Shown piece after piece: positions 33,893 to 41,923 of a stretch of DNA of 44,380 nt (position 1 is its first letter; each line of letters starts with the position of its first letter). The position numbers were made by a program, and so were the translations under genes. Source of the DNA: Bacteroidales bacterium (GTDB taxonomy: Bacteria; Bacteroidota; Bacteroidia; Bacteroidales; Tenuifilaceae); the NCBI GenBank assembly GCA_028708425.1, contig JAQVYY010000029.1, forward strand, positions 1-44,380, written 5' to 3'. The notes beneath the pieces are model-generated. The model was given only the letters and a program-made list of their open reading frames with translations, ran no database searches and had not been told where the DNA came from.

Positions 33893-34405
33893 ATGAAAGT
33901 TTTTCTAATTGGATTTATGGCAAGTGGCAAAACAACGCTAGGCGAAAAACTAGCCAAAGAGCTGGGGTTTAAGTTTATTGACCTCGACCAGTACATTGAA
34001 CGGAGGGAGGGTAAGACAATAAAGGAGCTGTTTGAAATTCGAGGTGAGGAGCATTTTCGAAAAATTGAAAGCGAAGCACTTCGCGAAGTAAGCGCACTTG
34101 ATAAAGACCACGTGATTGCCTCGGGTGGCGGAACTTCATGCTTTTACAATAGCGTTGATTTTATGAATAAGGTTGGTATAACAATTTACCTCAGGGCCGA
34201 GGTTCCTGAGCTAGTTGCCCGACTAATAAAAGCCAAAGATTACCGCCCGTTACTATGGGGCAAGAGTAAAGATGAGCTAAGCAGCTACATTATTAGGGTG
34301 CTCGATGAGCGAAAAAAATACTACGAAAGGGCAAAAATAGCTATTAGCATAAACGATACTAATGTTAAAATGCTGGCAAACACCATAAGGGCAACTCAGA
34401 GTTAG
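33893..34405 (+). CDS. aroK: Shikimate kinase
   Basis: 170 residues from the ATG at 33893, preceded by AAAAGGAGCTTC (Shine-Dalgarno 5 bases away); the frame is open to 33842, but those extra residues come from the end of repeat copy 7. P-loop GFMASGKT at 7-14, shikimate-binding Asp in FIDLDQYIER (30/32), Arg in EHFRKIESEA, GGGT in IASGGGTSCF, and the lid Arg in KDYRPLLWG. The enzyme phosphorylates shikimate in the pathway to chorismate. It is a single gene; no other aro gene is adjacent. Confidence 0.95.
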   Translation: MKVFLIGFMASGKTTLGEKLAKELGFKFIDLDQYIERREGKTIKELFEIRGEEHFRKIESEALREVSALDKDHVIASGGGTSCFYNSVDFMNKVGITIYLRAEVPELVARLIKAKDYRPLLWGKSKDELSSYIIRVLDERKKYYERAKIAISINDTNVKMLANTIRATQS

Positions 34406-34830
34406 GGAATCTTCCCACATCAACAACTCACACCGTTTTGAAAACGAGCCGAAAAGACAAATAATTACAATTCCTATGGTGGTAATCGAAAAGGTTGTTA
34501 ACCAACCCTTTCAGGGCGATGATATGCGCATACCTTTTTAGCCCAAGGCGTTGCCTTGGGCTGGAATAAGTTGTCTCTTCGTGGCGGGAAGTTCTGTGGT
34601 AACCAAATAAAACGTTACCACTATGCCATACGAGATAACTCATACGGTAACGGGGATACTAGAGAACCTCATTGCGAACGCAATGAAGCCACCGCAGTAG
34701 ATAGCTCCAGTTCAACGAAGTTAATCCTCTAGCAGTCAAATAATTCATTATGTAAGCGAACGGGTTACTTCGTCTCTTCGCCCCTCGTAATGACGAACAA
34801 AAACTGACAGCACCGAAACAAAACTACAAC
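34406..34830. other. Intergenic mosaic of short palindromes and repeat scraps
   Basis: A 425-base space without a convincing gene. It contains CCCTTTCAGGGCGATGATAT followed by a perfect hairpin AGCCCAAGGC GTT GCCTTGGGCT (34540-34562), a type of sequence often repeated in Bacteroidota intergenic regions. CATTGCG AA CGCAATG (34669-34684) with GAAGCCACCGCAGTAG, and CTTCGTCTCTTCGCCCCTCG with TAATGACGAAC (34768-34800), are like the ends of the GATTCTTCGC/AATGAC family. GGTAACGTTTT-like scraps (GGTAACC, CGTTACC, GGTAACG) also recur. It appears to be an old landing site for several repeat kinds. Confidence 0.6.
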
Positions 34831-35958
34831 CTAACGCAACCGAGGCAACACGTATTTTATTGGACCCAATACGCTCTCGCCCAAATTTCGCGACCTGTAC
34901 GATGACCACCCAAAGGTTCTGTCGGGTAGATTGGCATTATCCTTAAATGGCATTTCGATGGTCATAGACATACACTTGAAATGCTCACCAACAAACTTCG
35001 ACCCTATACTCAGGTTAGCCTTGCCAGGCTCATTCTTTGGGTACCCCTCCTCAATTTGGAAATCGGGGCTGTACTCTGCCCATTTGGCAAGGAAATTTTC
35101 TTGTAACCACCTAAGCCGCTCATCGTACGATGGGATACCCTCAATCCCTGATGCGAAGCAATACGGCAAACCCTCGTCGGCATGAATATCCAGGAACAGG
35201 TCAACGCCCACCTCCTCCATCTTTTTACGTACATAGTAAACCTCTGGCCCCATCTTCTTGTCGGGACTACCCCATTCACGGTTAAGATTTCGTCCAGCAG
35301 CATTAGCACGCAGATTGCCAGCAATAGCACCATCAACATTCATATTTGGCACCAGGTAGAAGACCGCTTTTTGCAGCAGCACCCGCGAAACGGGGTCGCT
35401 CTCGTCGAGCAAACGCTCAATAAGCCCTTGTATAAACCACTCGGCCTGTGGCTCGCCTGGATGCTGACGTGCAGCAATCCAAATTTTCGATTTAGCCTCG
35501 TCGGGCTCACCCACAACCAATAAATCGATATCGCGCCCCTGAACGGTTTCGCCAATTTGCTGCACCACACAACGGCTTGATAGCTGTGCTGCGCTAACCA
35601 AATCTAAATGCTGGTCGTAGGTATAGGGTGTTGAGTAGGCATAGAAAACGGAATTCTCCTCGGGTGTATGCTCAAAGCTAAGTACTCCGTCGGTATAGGT
35701 AGTTGGGATACAAAACCACACCTCCCTATCGTACGATGCGTAAACCCTATAATCGTCCCACCCCTCGGGATAGCTTGCCTCAGAAGCATTCTCTATATAA
35801 AGTTTACAGGGAAATCCCTCGGCACCATGCAACCTAAAGTAAAACCACTGAAAGGTATTGGTATTGGTATCGGGCCTAATTTTAAGCCGAATATTATCAT
35901 GCTCTTCAGCATTTACTATCTCGATATTCCCGCTGTCAAAGTTTGATGAAATTTTCAT
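34831..35958 (-). CDS. M14 family metallocarboxypeptidase (cytosolic carboxypeptidase-like)
   Basis: 375 residues, no signal peptide. Residues 1-115 are the beta-sandwich domain that precedes the catalytic domain in cytosolic-type M14 peptidases (FQWFYFRLHGAEGFPCKLYI). The catalytic domain has the zinc ligands in RQHPGEPQAEW (HxxE) and DIHADEGLP, and the general base Glu in SMTIEMPFKDN. NLNREWGSP is the usual Asn-Arg substrate clamp. Relatives remove C-terminal residues such as glutamate from proteins or peptides. The gene is alone on the minus strand; repeat copy 8 lies directly upstream. Confidence 0.9.
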   Translation of the reverse strand: MKISSNFDSGNIEIVNAEEHDNIRLKIRPDTNTNTFQWFYFRLHGAEGFPCKLYIENASEASYPEGWDDYRVYASYDREVWFCIPTTYTDGVLSFEHTPEENSVFYAYSTPYTYDQHLDLVSAAQLSSRCVVQQIGETVQGRDIDLLVVGEPDEAKSKIWIAARQHPGEPQAEWFIQGLIERLLDESDPVSRVLLQKAVFYLVPNMNVDGAIAGNLRANAAGRNLNREWGSPDKKMGPEVYYVRKKMEEVGVDLFLDIHADEGLPYCFASGIEGIPSYDERLRWLQENFLAKWAEYSPDFQIEEGYPKNEPGKANLSIGSKFVGEHFKCMSMTIEMPFKDNANLPDRTFGWSSYRSRNLGESVLGPIKYVLPRLR

Positions 35959-36000
35959 TGTTCTAGTTATTTAGTATGAAATAAATATTCGTAATACAAT

Positions 36001-36151
36001 ATAACCCCAATTATTCATTCAAATAACTGCTGCCTCCGACAGCGACTAAGTTTCACAACCAATTTTGTTGCCCAAAATTGGGCTCGACTATTTCGGGGTA
36101 TTCAGCATTTGTATTCATCTTTTACAAATTATGATGAATAATGCGGGATAA
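36001..36151 (-). repeat. NTAA element copy 8
   Basis: 151 bases in reverse orientation, flanked by ATAA on both sides (36001-36004 and 36148-36151), the only ATAA pair. All four hairpins are present; hairpin 1 is weakened on one side (GGGTAttcaGCATTT). It lies 5 bases past the stop codon of lptB. Confidence 0.92.
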
Positions 36152-36155
36152 CAAG

Positions 36156-36893
36156 CTACCTCCTAAGCTCGAAACTCTCCCCAAGATAGACCTTTCTCAC
36201 CTCTGGGTCATCGGCCAACTCCTGAGCTGTGCCATCTTTCAAAATATCACCCTCGAACAGTAGATACGCCCTATCGGTTATACTTAGGGTTTCATGAACA
36301 TTATGGTCGGTTATCAAAATTCCAATATTCTTGTCCTTCAGTTTGGCCACGATAGTTTGAATATCCTCTACCGCAATAGGGTCAACACCTGCAAATGGTT
36401 CGTCGAGCAGAATAAACTTTGGTTCTAGGGCAAGGGCTCTCGCAATTTCGGTTCTACGCCTCTCCCCTCCGCTTAGCTGTATCCCCATACTCTTTCTAAT
36501 CTTCTGCAAACCAAACTCATTAAGCAACAGCTCAACCTTGTCTTTCTGATACTCCTTGGTAAAGCTAGTCATTTCGAGTACGGCCCTTAGGTTATCCTCT
36601 ACGCTCAGATTTCGAAAAATAGACGCCTCCTGCGCAAGGTAACCAATTCCCCTTTGTGCTCTTCTATACACAGGCTCTCGAGTTATTTCAACATCATCCA
36701 AAAAAATTCGCCCCGAGTTGGGGGTTATCAAACCAACCATCATGTAAAAAGTTGTTGTTTTTCCTGCACCATTGGGACCAAGCAGGCCCACGATTTCGCC
36801 CTGACTCACCTCTATGGACGCCCCCTTTACAACAGTTCTAGAGCGATAACGCTTTACCAACTTATCAGTATGTAACCTCATCTTTTTATCCAT
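36156..36893 (-). CDS. lptB: Lipopolysaccharide export system ATP-binding protein LptB
   Basis: 245 residues, the standard LptB size. Walker A GPNGAGKT at 39-46, Q-loop in [20 protein letters not shown] (the LptB-specific AQEASIF), signature [15 protein letters not shown], Walker [14 protein letters not shown] and switch [10 protein letters not shown]. It powers extraction of LPS from the inner membrane with LptFG and LptC, which are not in the window. Transcribed alone from the promoter at 36910-36942. Repeat copy 8 follows directly after the stop codon. Confidence 0.96.
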   Translation of the reverse strand: MDKKMRLHTDKLVKRYRSRTVVKGASIEVSQGEIVGLLGPNGAGKTTTFYMMVGLITPNSGRIFLDDVEITREPVYRRAQRGIGYLAQEASIFRNLSVEDNLRAVLEMTSFTKEYQKDKVELLLNEFGLQKIRKSMGIQLSGGERRRTEIARALALEPKFILLDEPFAGVDPIAVEDIQTIVAKLKDKNIGILITDHNVHETLSITDRAYLLFEGDILKDGTAQELADDPEVRKVYLGESFELRR

Positions 36894-36909
36894 ATCGATT
36901 GATTTTGTA

Positions 36910-36942
36910 CAAAAGTAAAAAAAATGTTAGGATTATGGCCAA
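36910..36942 (-). promoter_or_regulatory. Promoter of lptB
   Basis: On the minus strand TACTTTTG (36910-36917) is a good TAnnTTTG box, and TTGG (36939-36942) lies 21-22 bases upstream in the -33 place. The start codon at 36893 is 16 bases after the box. Confidence 0.6.
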
Positions 36943-37284
36943 CCAGCCTACCATGAAACGGAAAAAGAATGGGTTTATTAAGCTTTCCCTATCGTTGCTC
37001 GGAAATAATGGTGTATAACTATGATTTTTTTGCCTTTACGATTGACAGGGGTTTCTGAAGCAATCGAGAACAAAAGGTCGAACTCGACAAATTCTGCCGC
37101 CTGAAATTCGCATTATCTATAAAAAGGTTACCTCATCATAAAAAATATTCCTAATAATAGCTGGTTAACCCTGCTGTACTTAGGTTACATTAAAAAGATA
37201 TTCATTGTATCAAGAAAAATCGGGTAACCTGCTAAGGATAAGTCAAAATCGAAGCCAAAGCCATCAAAAAACCTACACTAGATG
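36943..37284. other. Intergenic region between lptB and a lipoprotein gene, no gene seen
   Basis: About 340 A/T-rich bases beyond the lptB promoter. Both strands carry frequent stops; no RNA gene, terminator or copy of the two repeat families was recognised. Confidence 0.6.
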
Positions 37285-37782
37285 CTACTCAAAATCCGAC
37301 TCGGGCCTAAAAAACACTCGCTCATCCAGAATATGATCGAATGATTCGGGTGGTAATGCCGATGCTACATGCAAGCCCGTGTCTAAAAAGAATAGCAACT
37401 CGTGATAAATCGTTTCCCCAGCAATATTAACATCCTCAAACCTATGCACAAGCAGGTAACCTAGCAAGCCTCCCTCAATGCGTTTAAGCTCACGCCTTAG
37501 GCTATCCGCTTTCACCTCATCTTGCAATGAATCTACTACGCTCGTTAACTCCGCTAGCAATGGCAGGGTTTGGTTATTGCGAACGTATCGTGCCGATAGC
37601 TCACCAAATACTACAGGCTTATAGTATAAATACTCGTTGGTATTAATTATCCAAGCTGTTATAGCTTCTTCGGCAATCTCTTGTTTCTCTTTCAGAGGTT
37701 TCTCAACCTCTTTTTGGCTCACTTTACATCCCACTATAAAGAAGAACACAACAAAAATAATTACAATATTATTTTTCAGCAT
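37285..37782 (-). CDS. Hypothetical lipoprotein
   Basis: 165 residues. A lipoprotein signal is clear (IVIIFVVFFFIVGCKVSQ, Cys at 19). The mature part is helical and charged (KEVEKPLKEKQEIAEEAITA, then VVDSLQDEVKADSLRRELKR) and has no motif I recognise. The end is HILDERVFFRPESDFE. It is probably anchored to a periplasmic membrane face. It is the next gene downstream of the M20 dipeptidase's terminator region on the same strand, but is separated from it by a strong terminator, so it is not in that operon. Confidence 0.65.
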   Translation of the reverse strand: MLKNNIVIIFVVFFFIVGCKVSQKEVEKPLKEKQEIAEEAITAWIINTNEYLYYKPVVFGELSARYVRNNQTLPLLAELTSVVDSLQDEVKADSLRRELKRIEGGLLGYLLVHRFEDVNIAGETIYHELLFFLDTGLHVASALPPESFDHILDERVFFRPESDFE

Positions 37783-37844
37783 GGCTAGAGGTTTTTATCA
37801 ACTATGCAAGTTAACAAAATACGTTTAATATAATGAGATGCAGC

Positions 37845-37880
37845 AAAAAAAATCCTGGAAAACAATCCAGGATTTTTTTT
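37845..37880 (-). terminator. Terminator of the M20 dipeptidase gene (likely bidirectional)
   Basis: Stem AAAAAATCCTGGA / TCCAGGATTTTTTTT with a loop of about six bases. On the minus strand it lies 14 bases after the dipeptidase stop codon and ends in a T-run. Confidence 0.88.
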
Positions 37881-37893
37881 AAACGAACCAAAC

Positions 37894-39267
37894 CTACTTC
37901 TTCATAAGTTCGGCAAAGTATTTATAGAACAATGGGATAGTCTCAATTCCCCTAAAGAACTGCTGTAATGGGTAGTTCTCGTTAGGCGAGTGAATGGCAT
38001 CAGAGCTTAGTCCAAAGCCCATTAAAATTGATTTAATACCCAATATCTCTTCGAATGTGCTAATAATTGGAATACTTCCACCACTACGGTAAGGTATGGC
38101 CTCTTTACCAAAGGTATCGGCCATAGCTTTGCTTGCTGCAATATACGCAGGGCTATCGGTTGGCGATACGTAACCTTGTCCGCCATGTAGGTAATCAACC
38201 TTAACCTTTACGTATGGAGGAGCAATTTTCTCGAAATGCTTCTTGAATAGCTCCGCAATTTTCATGTGGTCCTGATTTGGAACAAGCCTCATGGAAATTT
38301 TTGCGTATGCTTTAGAAGGTAGAACAGTTTTAGCTCCTTCGCCAATGTAGCCACCCCAAATTCCGTTCACATCGAGGGTTGGCCTAATACCTACACGCTC
38401 TAGAGTAGTATACCCTTTTTCGCCCCAAACCTCGTCAACGCCAATTCCTTCTTTGTACTCATCAAGACTGAAAGGCGCCTTGTTCATTTCAGCACGCTCG
38501 CTATCGGAAACAGTCATTACATCATCATAAAAACCAGGGATGGTGATATGGTTATTCTCATCGTGTAATGAGGCAATCATTTTAGATAGAATATTGATGG
38601 GATTGGCTACGGCACCACCAAAAAGACCCGAATGTAAGTCGTGATTGGGGCCAGTTACCTCAACCTCAACATAAGAGAGCCCACGTAAGCCAGTTGTTAT
38701 TGAAGGGTCATCCTTGCCCAACAGTGATGTATCTGATACTAGGATTACGTCAGCTTTTAACATCTCCTTATTCTCCTTTAGCCATTTACCCAAATTCGGA
38801 GAACCTATCTCCTCTTCACCTTCAATCATAAACTTTACGTTGGTGGGTAAGGTGTTGGTTTTAAGCATTAGCTCAAATGCCTTGGCGTGCATAAAGCCTT
38901 GTCCCTTATCATCGTCGGCTCCACGGCCCCATATTTTACCGTCCTTTATTACTGGCTCAAAGGGTTTAGTGTTCCACAGCTCAAGTGGGTCTACGGGCAT
39001 TACATCATAATGCGCATAAACCAAAACGGTGGGAGCATTGGGATCAATAATTTTTTCGCCATACACAACCGGAGCCCCTTCGGTTGGATACACCTGTGCC
39101 TTATCGGCACCTGCGCTAAGCATCTGATCGCGCCAATACTCGGCACACTTCTGCATATCGGGTTTATGATCGGCTATTGAGCTTATTGATGGTATGCGTA
39201 GCATTCCAAATAGCTCGTCAAGGAAACGATCCTTATTCTCCTCAATGTACTTTTTAATGTAGTCCAT
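37894..39267 (-). CDS. M20 family dipeptidase / metallopeptidase
   Basis: 457 residues, no signal peptide. Zinc ligands and catalytic residues follow the M20 order: VLVYAHYDVMPVDP (His86, Asp88), GRGADDDKGQGF (bridging Asp), EGEEEIGSPN (catalytic Glu and Glu ligand), SDTSLLGKDDPSI (Asp ligand) and the C-terminal SSDAIHSPNENY (His ligand). A dimerisation lid lies between about 200 and 350 (VTGPNHDLHSGLFGGAVANP). It resembles the carnosinase/CNDP-like group, which cleaves dipeptides. A possible -7 box on the minus strand (TAGTTTTG, 39352-39359) lies 85 bases upstream. Confidence 0.92.
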   Translation of the reverse strand: MDYIKKYIEENKDRFLDELFGMLRIPSISSIADHKPDMQKCAEYWRDQMLSAGADKAQVYPTEGAPVVYGEKIIDPNAPTVLVYAHYDVMPVDPLELWNTKPFEPVIKDGKIWGRGADDDKGQGFMHAKAFELMLKTNTLPTNVKFMIEGEEEIGSPNLGKWLKENKEMLKADVILVSDTSLLGKDDPSITTGLRGLSYVEVEVTGPNHDLHSGLFGGAVANPINILSKMIASLHDENNHITIPGFYDDVMTVSDSERAEMNKAPFSLDEYKEGIGVDEVWGEKGYTTLERVGIRPTLDVNGIWGGYIGEGAKTVLPSKAYAKISMRLVPNQDHMKIAELFKKHFEKIAPPYVKVKVDYLHGGQGYVSPTDSPAYIAASKAMADTFGKEAIPYRSGGSIPIISTFEEILGIKSILMGFGLSSDAIHSPNENYPLQQFFRGIETIPLFYKYFAELMKK

Positions 39268-39431
39268 AATAAATGTTTATTTTGATTTATTGATAATTAT
39301 TTCGTGCTGTAATATTAGCGAAAATTCGGGTAATATCATAACAAAACTAATAACACCTTGTATTGCATACTACTAATAAAACAGCTAAATTAAATTTCGT
39401 GAAAAGGCAACTAGGGAAAATTAAATAAACC

Positions 39432-39586
39432 TTAACTCCAATTATTCATTCAAATAATTGGGGTCTTCGACAGCGACTATCTATGATTCACAACCAATTT
39501 TGCTGCCCAAAATTGGACTCAACTATCTCGGGGTAACCCGCATTTACGTTCATCTTAAAACAAATTTGATTAATAATGCGGGTTAA
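39432..39586 (-). repeat. NTAA element copy 9
   Basis: 155 bases in reverse orientation between the dipeptidase and the small SpoIIAA-like gene, with TTAA at both edges (39432-39435 and 39583-39586). Hairpin 2 and the terminal arms are kept; in the hairpin 3 region the sequence (GGTCTTCGACAGCGAC) has lost half the pairing, and a small duplication (TATCTATGATTCAC) lies next to it. The remainder of the 488-base gap 39268-39755 has the possible dipeptidase promoter and A/T-rich DNA. Confidence 0.9.
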
Positions 39587-39755
39587 CTGCTTTACCTATT
39601 TCAAAACAAAAGACACTATATGTTTGTTTAACTAGTTTAAAAAAAAGTTCCCTCCTTATATTCCCTTTTTGCTATCCTTAAACGGGTACTCAAGCAAAGA
39701 AAGATAGCACACAAATTTTCCTTTAAAATATTAATCCAACCCAACTATAACGACC

Positions 39756-40133
39756 ATGAATTATTCAATAAGTATCGAGCATGAGTTAAAAATAATTAGG
39801 TATACACATGCTGGTTTGATAAAACCAGAAGACATTGATAAAGCTTGGGTACAACTCTTAGCAATGAAAGAGTTTACTGAGCTAAAGTACAACCTATTAT
39901 CAGACTATAGAAACGGAAAATTTCAAATACCCCTTGAGTTTTTGCCTGAACTCATGGGATTTATGAAAAATATTGAGAGCATTGTAAAAGGAAAAAAACA
40001 AGCGCTAATTATTGATGATCCGCTAGATGTTGCAATTTCAATGATTTTTGAAAACAAGGTAAAAAAAGAGATTGGCTTTGTTATTAAAATCTTCACAACC
40101 AATGCATCTGCTTTACAATGGCTTGCAATATAG
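39756..40133 (+). CDS. Small SpoIIAA/STAS-like protein
   Basis: 125 residues, soluble. It begins MNYSISIEHELKIIRYTHAG, has a beta-alpha-beta-alpha pattern, and ends IKIFTTNASALQWLAI. The last part resembles the SpoIIAA-like (STAS/SEC14-related) family, in which a terminal helix of the form ALxWL follows a strand. No phosphorylatable Ser at a clear anti-sigma-antagonist position was recognised. The function is unknown. It is the only plus-strand gene between 35 and 44 kb, is not in an operon, and lies just after repeat copy 9. Confidence 0.6.
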   Translation: MNYSISIEHELKIIRYTHAGLIKPEDIDKAWVQLLAMKEFTELKYNLLSDYRNGKFQIPLEFLPELMGFMKNIESIVKGKKQALIIDDPLDVAISMIFENKVKKEIGFVIKIFTTNASALQWLAI

Positions 40134-40250
40134 CTATAAGCAAGAGCCATAAAAATCGAGAATGCTATTTACATACGAACAAACATCACACACCTTAAGC
40201 ATTAAAAGCCGACTTACGCCAGCATTTACTGCTTATTAGAAATAAATATT

Positions 40251-41426
40251 TCACTCGTATACAAACTCTCCCTTATCGCTTTTTACAACCAGCTTATTAC
40301 CCTTTTCGCGACGATGGCACGAGCCAATAATTTGTGCTTCAACGCCAAACTCTTTCGAAATAGCCACAATATCATCAGCATATTCGGGGAATACATATAT
40401 TTCGAATCGATGCCCCATATTAAACACCTTATACATTTCGTGCCATGGGGTTTTCGACTCTTTCTGAATTATACCAAATAGCGGTGGAACAGGGAACATA
40501 TTCTCCTTAACCACAAACATGTTATCAACAAAATTCATCACCTTGGTTTGCGCACCACCCGAGCAGTGTATCATCCCGTGAATAACCGGTCGATAGTTAT
40601 CTAACACCGCTTTAATTATAGGTGCATAGGTGCGTGTTGGGCTAAGTACCAGCTTACCAGCCGTTACACCTAACCCTGCAACAGCATCGGTTAGCTTATG
40701 CGAACCAGAGTATACAAGGTTGTTATCAACTGCTGGGTCGAAACTTTCGGGATACTTTTCGGCTAGGCACTTAGCAAAAACATCGTGTCGGGCGGATGTT
40801 AACCCATTACTACCCATACCGCCGTTGTAGAAATTCTCGTAATTTGCCTGTCCGTACGAGCTTAATCCGATTATAACATCGCCATCACGAATATTCGCGT
40901 TATCAATAACATCGGAGCGTTTTATTCTGGCGGTTACTGTTGAATCGACTATTACGGTACGCACCAAATCGCCCACATCGGCTGTTTCGCCTCCGGTAAG
41001 ATTGATATTTACGCCCATGCTACGCATCTGCTGACAGAACTCTTCGGTTCCCCCAATAATTGCGCTAATAACTTCACCTGGAATAAGGTTTTTATTTCTT
41101 CCAATTGTAGATGAAAGCAGAATATTATCGGTTACCCCAACACAAAGCAGGTCGTCGATATTCATAACTATTGCATCCTGGGCAATACCTTTCCAAACAG
41201 ACAAATCGCCTGTTTCGCGCCAGTACATATAGGCTAACGATGATTTTGTGCCAGCCCCATCGGCGTGCATAACCACACAATGATCGTTACTTCCGGTTAG
41301 TATATCGGGAACAATTTTACAAAAGGCCTTTGGGAATAACCCCTTATCGAGGTTACGAATGGCTTCATGAACATCTTCTTTTGATGCGGACACTCCCCTT
41401 TGGGAGTAGCGATAATTATCGGACAT
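40251..41426 (-). CDS. purM: Phosphoribosylformylglycinamidine cyclo-ligase (AIR synthase)
   Basis: 391 residues, longer than the E. coli enzyme (about 345) and typical of the Bacteroidota form. The PurM fold is marked by YSQRGVSASKEDVHEAI, HADGAGTKSSLAYMYW (the GxGTK nucleotide loop), MNIDDLLCVGVTDNIL, LTGGETADVGDLVRTV and HCSGGAQTKVM. It closes the imidazole ring in purine synthesis using ATP. The DUF6150 gene lies 29 bases upstream on the same strand and may share a transcript. The purine pathway genes next to it in other organisms are absent here. Confidence 0.93.
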   Translation of the reverse strand: MSDNYRYSQRGVSASKEDVHEAIRNLDKGLFPKAFCKIVPDILTGSNDHCVVMHADGAGTKSSLAYMYWRETGDLSVWKGIAQDAIVMNIDDLLCVGVTDNILLSSTIGRNKNLIPGEVISAIIGGTEEFCQQMRSMGVNINLTGGETADVGDLVRTVIVDSTVTARIKRSDVIDNANIRDGDVIIGLSSYGQANYENFYNGGMGSNGLTSARHDVFAKCLAEKYPESFDPAVDNNLVYSGSHKLTDAVAGLGVTAGKLVLSPTRTYAPIIKAVLDNYRPVIHGMIHCSGGAQTKVMNFVDNMFVVKENMFPVPPLFGIIQKESKTPWHEMYKVFNMGHRFEIYVFPEYADDIVAISKEFGVEAQIIGSCHRREKGNKLVVKSDKGEFVYE

Positions 41427-41455
41427 GATAGGTAAGTGGATAAATCGGTTTATTA

Positions 41456-41824
41456 CTAGTTATTCTCTTCTTTTGTTAAGTATAACAAATGCTTTTTACT
41501 TTCGGTTAACCATCTTGACTCTTCGGGAGTATCAACCAACCAAATCTTCAGGTCGGCTTGCTGCTCGTCATCTACAAAGTATATTACGATATCGGCTTCA
41601 TGTATAAAGCGCATGTCCATCCAAAGGCCTGTTTTGGTTATTTCAACCTCATCCCACACGAAACAAACCAATAAATCGGCATCATCGGCCTGTTCTGCTG
41701 GGTACACCTTTATTTTTGCGCTCTCAGAATTCTCGGCCTGATAAATTTTTTGACCAAATCCCGAAGTCGAAAAAGTAAACAGCAGTAGTAGCAGAATTAA
41801 TAATCTTATGGGCTCATGTTTCAT
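41456..41824 (-). CDS. DUF6150-like secreted protein
   Basis: 122 residues. The signal peptide (LLILLLLLFTFSTSGFGQ) is followed by short repeats of the form xADLxxxxV (DADLLVCFVWD, EADIVIYFVDD, QADLKIWLVDT), each with an acidic turn, which matches DUF6150 proteins with tandem ADLxVxxVxxxxQ units. It should be a small periplasmic or outer-membrane-linked beta protein of unknown function. It precedes purM by 29 bases, but no functional link is evident. Confidence 0.7.
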   Translation of the reverse strand: MKHEPIRLLILLLLLFTFSTSGFGQKIYQAENSESAKIKVYPAEQADDADLLVCFVWDEVEITKTGLWMDMRFIHEADIVIYFVDDEQQADLKIWLVDTPEESRWLTESKKHLLYLTKEENN

Positions 41825-41923
41825 GTGTCTATTTATTTATTTTAAAAGGAACACATGGAACATTAATGGAGTAGTCATCCCCCTGTGTGTTAACGTTGTT
41901 AACATGAATGTTTCATATAAAAA

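Noticed and set aside
36943-37284. Search for a missing lpt gene or a tRNA between lptB and the lipoprotein gene
   Set aside because: All frames are interrupted by stops, and no cloverleaf or CCA end was seen.
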